Translations under genes and position numbers: made by a program | DNA from: Rodentolepis nana | Taxonomy: Eukaryota > Platyhelminthes > Cestoda > Cyclophyllidea > Hymenolepididae | Reading direction: 5' to 3' | NCBI GenBank assembly: GCA_900617975.1 | Contig: UZAE01012325.1 | Span: 1-46,305, forward strand | DNA length: 46,305 nucleotides | The notes under the pieces: generated by a model | The model's database searches: none | What the model was told of the DNA's origin: nothing | What the model saw: only the letters and a program-made list of their open reading frames with translations | Shown here: in pieces, positions 39,668 to 46,305 of the stretch | How positions within the stretch are numbered: the first letter of the stretch is position 1 | How the letters are laid out: each line of letters starts with the position of its first letter

Positions 39668-42159
39668 GGCTAAATAAACTTGAAGCATAAAATTAAGTAA
39701 GAGCACATTATTACAATACACAAAAACAAAATTTGAATTGGGTTAAAAGAAAATAAAGATCAAATGATGAAACACAAATGTAAAATCAAAACAAGATCAA
39801 CGCAAACGAGACTGCAAGAGGACGTACCACGACGATACGCGACAAAGAAGAATGTGTTCGAAAACCCACCTCCTGGAATGTTTAATTAAACAGATCAAAT
39901 TAAGAATATGATTTCAAAAGAATCATTTTCATAAAATAAATATTAAGATTTCATTTGAAAGGTTAAAATCAAAATCACAATAATTATATTTTATTTTGTT
40001 TATTTAAAATTCGCATCTTATTTACTCAAAAATATATTATAGGACTAAACTTAGCATCTCTCATTTTCAAACATTTTTCAACATTATTTTGTTTAGTGTA
40101 GATATTAGGTATTATTTAACCGTTTTATAAATTGGTAGGCTGTGTGTTGGTTATCATTAGTATTTTAGTTGACTTCTTGCTTCATGTTGTGTACGAACAT
40201 CACTGTCACAATAAATAGATCGCGGAAAAAAGTGATTTACCAATTAAAATTCAACACAGTCACAAAGGTAGAGAAAAGGTAAGGTGAGTACCGTGAAAGG
40301 GGTCGAATGCGATATACCTGACATCTAGTGTTTGAGAATGATAGTCTCTTCAAACGACAATAGCATAGAATCATGTGCGTAGCTGTGTTTGAAAATCCAC
40401 CATTACGCAAATACCTATTTTCCCGACGTGACATTGTTATCGAAATAAGGCTCGCGAAATTACGAAGTATATGATGTATGCAAAAAAATTTATTTGTTTC
40501 CCTTCCAACAAAGACCGGTCAAGAAAAATAAGGGATTTGACTAATTCACAATTTGCGGCAAAATTCCACCATAAATTACTACAAATATCCTGAAGGATGG
40601 ACTTTTACATTTTTTTAAACAAAATTCGGACTAAATTATTCAATGCTCACGAGTGGCAATTGTTAATTATTATAATTAATTATCTACTACAAACGCCCGT
40701 ATATTTTCTAAACAACTTCCCTTAGATTTTGCTCAAAATAGATTTTGATGCAATATATTTGACATTAGATTAATCCTATTCACCGTAGCCATGACCATAG
40801 TTGGTATTATTATTTATGAGCATATTTCGTGAACGAATATTTTATAAGCTATAACACGTAAGAGCGTGCTTGACTTCAAAAGTCAATGAAGCTTTAATAG
40901 TTCCCCAAGTAGTTATAAATTCGAAATTTAGGCATTTTATATTATATGTTCATTTAAATTATACATCAATTTTTTAATAAATGTTTCAAAATTTGGCTTT
41001 TGAATCTGTTCATTTTTTGAAGGATTTCATCACATCTGTTTCCATTTGGATACCAATGATTTCCCACAGGATATAAGAACTGATTGTATCCAAATCTGTG
41101 CAATTAACGCTATTCATTCATAGTGTCAGAGACATAGTTTAAGCCTACAGGGTTGGTTTTTGTAATTAATCCTTTGGATTCTACTAAATCCATTCCTATC
41201 TTATGCTATTGAAACTTTCCCTATCTCAAGTTTCCTACCTGTTCATTTTCAAGCATTGTTTTTAGTAAAAGTTTCATAATATTTTTATCTATTTTCCTTA
41301 ACACTAACCTGAAAATAAGAGTGATTTCAACAATTAAGAGATTACCAAATGAAAATAACAATCGTATTGAAACATGAAGAGTTGGTGCCATTCAAAATAA
41401 TTTTGTCATGATCTTTAAATAATTTATAATCACTAGAGTTACTAAAACACATCTAAAAATGTCCAACATGATAAGGCTAAGATTTTAGAGGTATACAGTA
41501 TTTTTATAACTAGTAATTTATTAAATTTCAGAGGACGAAATTGATTTATGTCCTTCTTGTTATTAAATACATATTGGATCCAGTATTTCTAGAAGACTCA
41601 TCGTGAAGCCTGATAAAATATCTGCGTTACACTATAGGGAACCTGGAAATCTAAATTTCTCATGCTCCGGATTAATGATGGCATTGGATTCCCCGTAAAA
41701 CTACTTGTGCGAAAGCAGTTTCCAGAATGTTGGCTCATTAAATAAACAAAACATATCAAGATTATTTATGCAAAGCTTTATCAAGCAAAAGAGCCGCTTA
41801 ATCGACTTGTCTTTCCATTTCCTTTTCCATTAAGCTGAATAACTGTGACTTTTAAATAGATATTTAGATATAATGAATGTTAATGCACAATTAAAATGTA
41901 TCGTTCAAATTGAACATATACTAACAAACTTCATATTTTTCAGATGCATGTAACTTAACTTCTCATTGAATTTTAAAATGTTCAAATTAATAGTAATGAA
42001 TCTAAATATATCAAACTACTCTTTAATAAGCGATGCAAAGTCTACAATTTTAGTTTGTTTTAGCACGCCATGATTTTCAAACTTTGTCAGCTGACTACAC
42101 TTTTCTTGTACATATTCCTCTTTCGTACTTTTAGTCTATTCAGGGTATTTTAGTACATA
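39668..42159. other. Intergenic region between divergent genes
   Basis: The LIM gene starts leftward at 39667 and RNF10 starts rightward at 42160. The region is very AT-rich, with one diverged family A repeat near 40.1-40.4 kb. No gene is supported; the open frame at 40237-40434 on the minus strand overlaps that repeat. Confidence 0.5.
40125..40320 (-). mobile_element. Diverged SINE-like fragment (family A)
   Basis: The plus strand contains 'ttggttatcattagtattttagttgacttcttgcttca', 'cacaaaggtagagaaaaggtaaggtgagtaccgtgaaagg' and 'gtcgaatgcgatatac', all in the order of an antisense family A copy but with many changes. The pyrimidine-rich and tail parts are degraded, so it is an old copy. Confidence 0.45.
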
Positions 42160-44417
42160 ATGCCTCGTTCTTCTCAAAACAAAATAGTTCAGATGAATAA
42201 TTCAGTCAAATTGAAGCAGAGAGGTATACATACTCAGTACATATTTACTTGAGTTTTAGCTCAATCCGAACTAATTGCTAGTACTTACGATGAACCAAAT
42301 GTTTATCTGCATCCACAATGGTCTAATAAACGCGTACCAATACGGCGTGGCTATTGTCAAAACGTTCTCGAAATTACCCAAAAAGAAAACCCAGGAAAAG
42401 TGGAATCAGCAGGATCAGTTGATTTTGTCACTGCAAATTGTCAGATATTGACAAATCGAACAGAAGGGGAGGATGAATTCTTCTTATGTCCCGACATTTT
42501 ATTCCCTTGGAATCGGGTCATCGGCGTTAGGCACTATCAAACAGAAGTTTCGGCATGCCCAATTTGTCTCGAAGGCCTTACAGCCCCTCGAATGGGCAGA
42601 TGTGGTCATATATACTGTCTTCCCTGCATAAAGCATTGCTTGCGCGACGGAAGTGATTTCAATAAGTGTGCTGTTTGTTTTAAACAAATGGAACTGAGTG
42701 ATTTGCGCAGGTAATTACTTTACCACGGTTAAAACCTTAATTGGTGTAGAGTATACATTATTCCTTCGGCCGCACTAAATGTGGGCGATAGAGTTACTTT
42801 TACATTGATGCGTAGACCAAAACAATCTATTTTCCCTAAGGTTGTTTGCGATACAGGGAAGCAGCATAGATTTTTATCCCGCTTCGATTCGGTGGATCTT
42901 AAGGAACAGCTTATTCAGATTGAGGAGGAAATTAAGGCCTTGGAGAGTTATGCGAGAGATTACGAGTTCTATGGTTCTTCTGAACTCTCGATGTCTGCGA
43001 AATCCAGTATCCGGAAGTTGAAAAGTGAGAGGAAAAAAGTGCATTGGGAGATTGAAAATGTCCCTCCATCGGATTTTACGATGGATGTTGAGTCAGATAA
43101 CAGCTATGTGTACTACCAGAGTAAGAAGATGGTTTGACAAAAAATCGTTTTAGTGATTGATGGAAATGACGTGTATCTGCATAGTATTAACTGGAAATGC
43201 TTGCTGGAGGATTATGATGTGGCTGATTTGCCCCCAGAGATCTTTGGAAAAGTTGTTGAGGTCGATACATACACCATGAATTTGGATTTGCGTCGCCGAT
43301 ATGGTTATCTGAAGCATCTTCCCCTCGGCCGCACATTCTCAATTGTGGAGATTGAAATTGAGAATCCAGTGATATCTGAAAAGACTCTTGAAAAATTCTC
43401 TGAAAGTATTGCTCGTCGTTTGCAGATTCGTTTGAATCGCCTAGAACTAGAGTTGGAATTCGATATTGAGAAGGAACGTGCTGAAAACTCCTATAATAAC
43501 AATCTTGGTATGCTTTAATCACCTTTAGAAGTCGAACAAGATTTTAATGCAATTTTGTTTTTATTTTCTCTAGACCCGAAATCGCGAATCGTTGGATGTG
43601 CTAAGTTGGAGGGAGCCTCTTTCACCTCCGATGACTTTGTTCCCTTGGAGGTAGCTAGTGCTTCCTCGTTCTCAATTTCACCTAAAACGCCTGTTTTTGC
43701 CAGTGTTAGTTTCACTTCTTTTTTTATTTTTAAATTCTATAAATTATCATTCCTTATTTGTTAAAAATTCTGTAACCACTCGAATTTTATTACTCAGTCG
43801 ATGCTAATATTTTTTCAACACATTTGTATTTCATAATGATATGCAACTTTGGATCGTTGTGATTAATGCTTTGAAGTTGATTGTGGATCATATAAAAGAA
43901 AATATCGAAATTGTGTTCATTATCTGTTCATCGGTCGCTGATATCTGAAGAATGTTTACATATTTAAAAAAATGAATATTTTCTGCCTTTATAACTGTCT
44001 CCTTTGGTTCACTGGTGAAGTCGTTGATCAATCGCAATCGTAGTAACCAATTTTATGTTTCATATTCGTTAGTTAAGCTTAATTACTTCATTTTGGAAAA
44101 GGTGATCTGCTACGTTGACATTTCCTTAGGTAAAAGTGTGATTTTGATTTTTTTATTTCCAGTCATCAGCGGCTAGTTTAAAAACGCTGGAGTCATCGAT
44201 TGGAGGAACTTCTAGCAAAGGAGCTTGGTCCAAGTTTTCCTCAAATCCCCTAAGTATTGAATCGGATTTCCCACCTCTTAAAGCTTTAAGCGGCTCGACT
44301 CTGGATACTGCGCAACCAACTCCTGGCAATCAAAGTAAAAAGCGCCGTCGAAACAAACGGAAGAATAAATGTGCAGAAAATTCCTTTAATGATTCTAATC
44401 TTCTAGAAAAAGAATAG
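42160..44417 (+). CDS. RNF10: RNF10-type RING E3 ubiquitin ligase
   Basis: Six exons give 541 residues in frame: 42160-42223, 42260-42710, 42750-43120, 43154-43507, 43574-43704 and 44163-44417. A C3HC4 RING lies at 121-161: C121-x2-C124-x11-C136-x-H138-x2-C141-x2-C144-x13-C158-x2-C161. Family-specific blocks flank it: LCPDILFPWNRVIGVRHYQ before the RING, and after it VGDRVTFTLMRRPK, DNSYVYYQ, GNDVYLHSINWKCLLEDYD, VEVDTYTMNLDLRRRYGYL and HLPLGRTFSIVEIEI. The C-terminus is basic (KKRRRNKRKNK). Vertebrate RNF10 is a ligase for 40S ribosomal proteins during translation stress and is longer (about 810 aa); the tapeworm-like protein has a shorter N-terminus and a shorter tail. Introns of 33-66 nt are followed by one of 458 nt. 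The last junction uses a GTTAGT donor. Confidence 0.9.
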
Positions 44418-44605
44418 CAATTATTTTATTAATATGCTCTTCTACCTCCCCATCCACTTCTTATTCTGTATTTCTTTGTTGTCATCTTCCCTGTAGATAT
44501 TACACATCAAAGGACGCCTTGGTTTTTGTCATTCTCCCTATTTCTGATTAATTTTAATTTATCTTTGCACGTATGGGATCTGTTTTATAAACATGTAGGA
44601 AACCA

Positions 44606-44905
44606 ATATTTATTTATTTATATCAAATGTCAGGCGTTTTGATAGTTATCATTAGCCCTTTAGCTCACTTCGGACACCACAGAGAGGAGGTAACATCAGG
44701 TGAAAAAAGTCGAGAGGGGGGGGGCAGAGACAGACAATGGTAGAAAATAAGTGAGGTGAGTTCTGTGGATATGATCGAATAGAGCCTGAAGTCTGCTCGC
44801 GGGAGTTTGAAGTCAGAAGTCAACTGTCGAATAATAGGCCTTATTGTCGCGTGAATACGTAGCCCAGGGTGCACCACGTGGAGGTAGGACGATCGCACAC
44901 CCCAG
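44606..44905 (-). mobile_element. SINE-like retroposon (family A)
   Basis: The plus strand runs from the tail complement 'tatttatttatttatatcaaatgtcaggcgttttgata' to 'cccagggtgcaccacgtggaggtaggacgatcgcacacccc'. It contains a G9-type run in the pyrimidine-rich zone. It lies directly downstream of RNF10 and may border that gene's 3' untranslated region. Confidence 0.65.
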
Positions 44906-44992
44906 GAAACCAATATAGAATCCCGAGTACAATAGGGCTGTCGGTTCTAGGGTGGACTTACAGGTGGTTAATTAAAGATTGTAATTAGGTGG

Positions 44993-45352
44993 AAATTATT
45001 CATTTATATCAAATGGCAGGCTTTATGATAGTTATCTTTAGCCATTTAGTTGACTTCAGGCTTCACAGAGGAAGAGGAACATCAAATTGAAAAAAGTCAA
45101 GAACGGTGAACAGAAGAGTGCTTAAAGATGTTAAAAAGACAGACAGATACAAAGGCAGAGAAAAGGTAGGATAAGTTGAAAGTGATCGAATATGACATAC
45201 AATGGTGATCATGGTTGTTTGAAGTCAGAAGTCGACTGCCGGTTTAAGTTTGAAGTCAGAAGTCACCTGCCGATAAATAGACTTTTTGGCCGTATGACTA
45301 TACGTTGCCCAGTGTGCACCACGTGGAGGAAAGTCTATCGCACACCCCAGGT
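44993..45352 (-). mobile_element. SINE-like retroposon (family A), with internal duplication
   Basis: This is a second antisense copy about 90 bp from the previous one. It ends 'cgtatgactatacgttgcccagtgtgcaccacgtggaggaaagtctatcgcacacccc'. The block 'gtttgaagtcagaagtc..ctgccg' occurs twice in a row (about 45216-45242 and 45247-45273), a small internal duplication not seen in the other copies. Confidence 0.65.
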
Positions 45353-45642
45353 GGGAATTATCGAATAGATAAGACCGAGGGCATTCACTGAAATATAAAG
45401 GTGCCCGATATATGGACCGCCGGCAAGAGATTGTTAAAAAAACGAAATAAAAGACAGATTATGTATGAAAAGAATAATAAATGGTTTCAGATAATTTAAG
45501 ATTTCATTTTTTAGCATGAAAAGTATAAACTAAATTTGCATAATTTCTAGAAATGTGTTTGAGTGTGCTAATAATTTAAGTAAAGGCACCCTACACATGT
45601 AAAATCTTCAGTCTATTCATCATAACAGGCCTATTTGCTCAC

Positions 45643-46157
45643 ATGCGGTCATTTCTTTCCAGCCTTCAATCTCGTCTAACCGCAGAACTAGAAGAACAAA
45701 ATGCTCTGAACCAAAATATCGAAATGGAAGGATTGTTACCATTTCGGACAATGGAGGATCTGGACACTTTCTTCCAACCTACAGACTTCCAAACCTCAAG
45801 AAATATTGATACATTCTATGGTTCCTTAAAAGTCTGTCCGGTTTCTGACAGGCTTTTGAAGTTGTTCCTGAAAGATAACTGCACGCTTCAACGAATATGT
45901 ACTTTATATTTGCCTCAATCGCCGACGATTATAAACGAAACGGACGATCTCTTTGAATCTAGGAGCCTTTTATCTAATCTAGTTTTAACTGTTTGTTTCA
46001 TATTAATTTAATGACACTTTCAGAATTTTTATGTCTTTTGGTTCCCTATGGTCCATACCGAATATATTAAACACGAACGGGCTGCTGAAAGTTTAGAATC
46101 TGTTCGAATATTTCTTGCTGATTTGCGCGTCTTTGAATGCCTTTTCGATTTAGCAAG
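45643..46157 (+). CDS. Start of a gene running off the window, possible SAPS-domain (PP6 regulatory) protein
   Basis: Two exons are proposed: up to 45981, and 46024-46157 (ending GCAAG before GTATGAG), phase 0 between them. The first has an ATG at 45643, but a strong acceptor (TTTCTTTCCAG ending at 45662) lies inside that stretch, so coding may begin from an upstream exon instead. The protein has a helical look: an N-terminal coiled stretch (LQSRLTAELEEQNALNQNI), then RLLKLFLKDNCTLQRICTLY and, in the next exon, FWFPMVHTEYIKHERAAES and FECLFDLA. The spacing of these helices resembles the beginning of the SAPS domain of PPP6R proteins (a leucine-rich 'LLxFL' helix, then an 'F-YP---CE-L' helix, then 'LL--LFDFL'). 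This is a weak, by-eye comparison. The donor at 45982 (GTTTTA) is poor. Confidence 0.35.
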
Positions 46158-46305
46158 GTATGAGTTATAATCTATATTGATAAGTGAATTGTAGAGACCA
46201 GCAGCAGTTTATCTACTCCTGGATGCAAAACTTATGGATATGTAATTATTTTATTTTGATTTCATGTTAAATTATTTAATTAGCCGATAATGATGAGAAT
46301 CCACC

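Overview
The window is eukaryotic nuclear DNA: AT-rich, with split genes, consensus GT..AG introns (many only 29-50 nt) and abundant degenerate repeats. Very short introns, retroposons and animal-type genes point to a parasitic flatworm. I favour a tapeworm, perhaps hymenolepidid-like, on AT-richness and intron size; this is an inference. Single N positions (4139, 7078, 9637, 12467) and a 248-N gap (13400-13647) show a draft scaffold.

Layout. 1-11.5 kb is repeat-rich with no recognisable gene. It holds copies of a roughly 330-bp SINE-like retroposon, an LTR family (two 340-bp copies and one expanded 803-bp copy, with 4-bp target-site duplications), and blocks duplicated across N joins. 11.5-16.6 kb (minus) is a class II DYRK protein kinase in five exons. 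17.4-24.6 kb (minus) is MCM8, a homologous-recombination helicase, reconstructed in 12 coding exons; a mariner transposon lies in one of its introns and a decayed LINE RNase H domain lies upstream. 27.0-29.8 kb (minus) is a compact ADF-H/SH3 actin-binding protein (drebrin-like/Abp1) in nine exons. 30.1-33.0 kb (minus) is the poly(A)-binding CCCH protein ZC3H14/Nab2 in six exons. 36.9-39.7 kb (minus) is a single-LIM-domain protein in nine exons plus a possible 12-nt microexon. 42.2-44.4 kb (plus) is RNF10, a RING E3 ligase, in six exons. Two SINE-like copies follow, then the start of another plus-strand gene that leaves the window and may carry a SAPS (PP6-regulatory) domain.

The genes are unrelated housekeeping and cytoskeletal genes: DNA repair (MCM8), mRNA 3'-end and poly(A) control (ZC3H14), ribosome-linked ubiquitylation (RNF10), actin regulation (drebrin-like, LIM) and signalling (DYRK). 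There is no sign of a pathway cluster. Exon models were built by hand from splice sites; every multi-exon model listed as complete closes in frame. I found no tRNA or rRNA gene and no CRISPR array. The least ordinary items are the MCM8 start, which may be supplied by a spliced leader; the palindrome-rich expanded LTR; and the optional microexon in the LIM gene.
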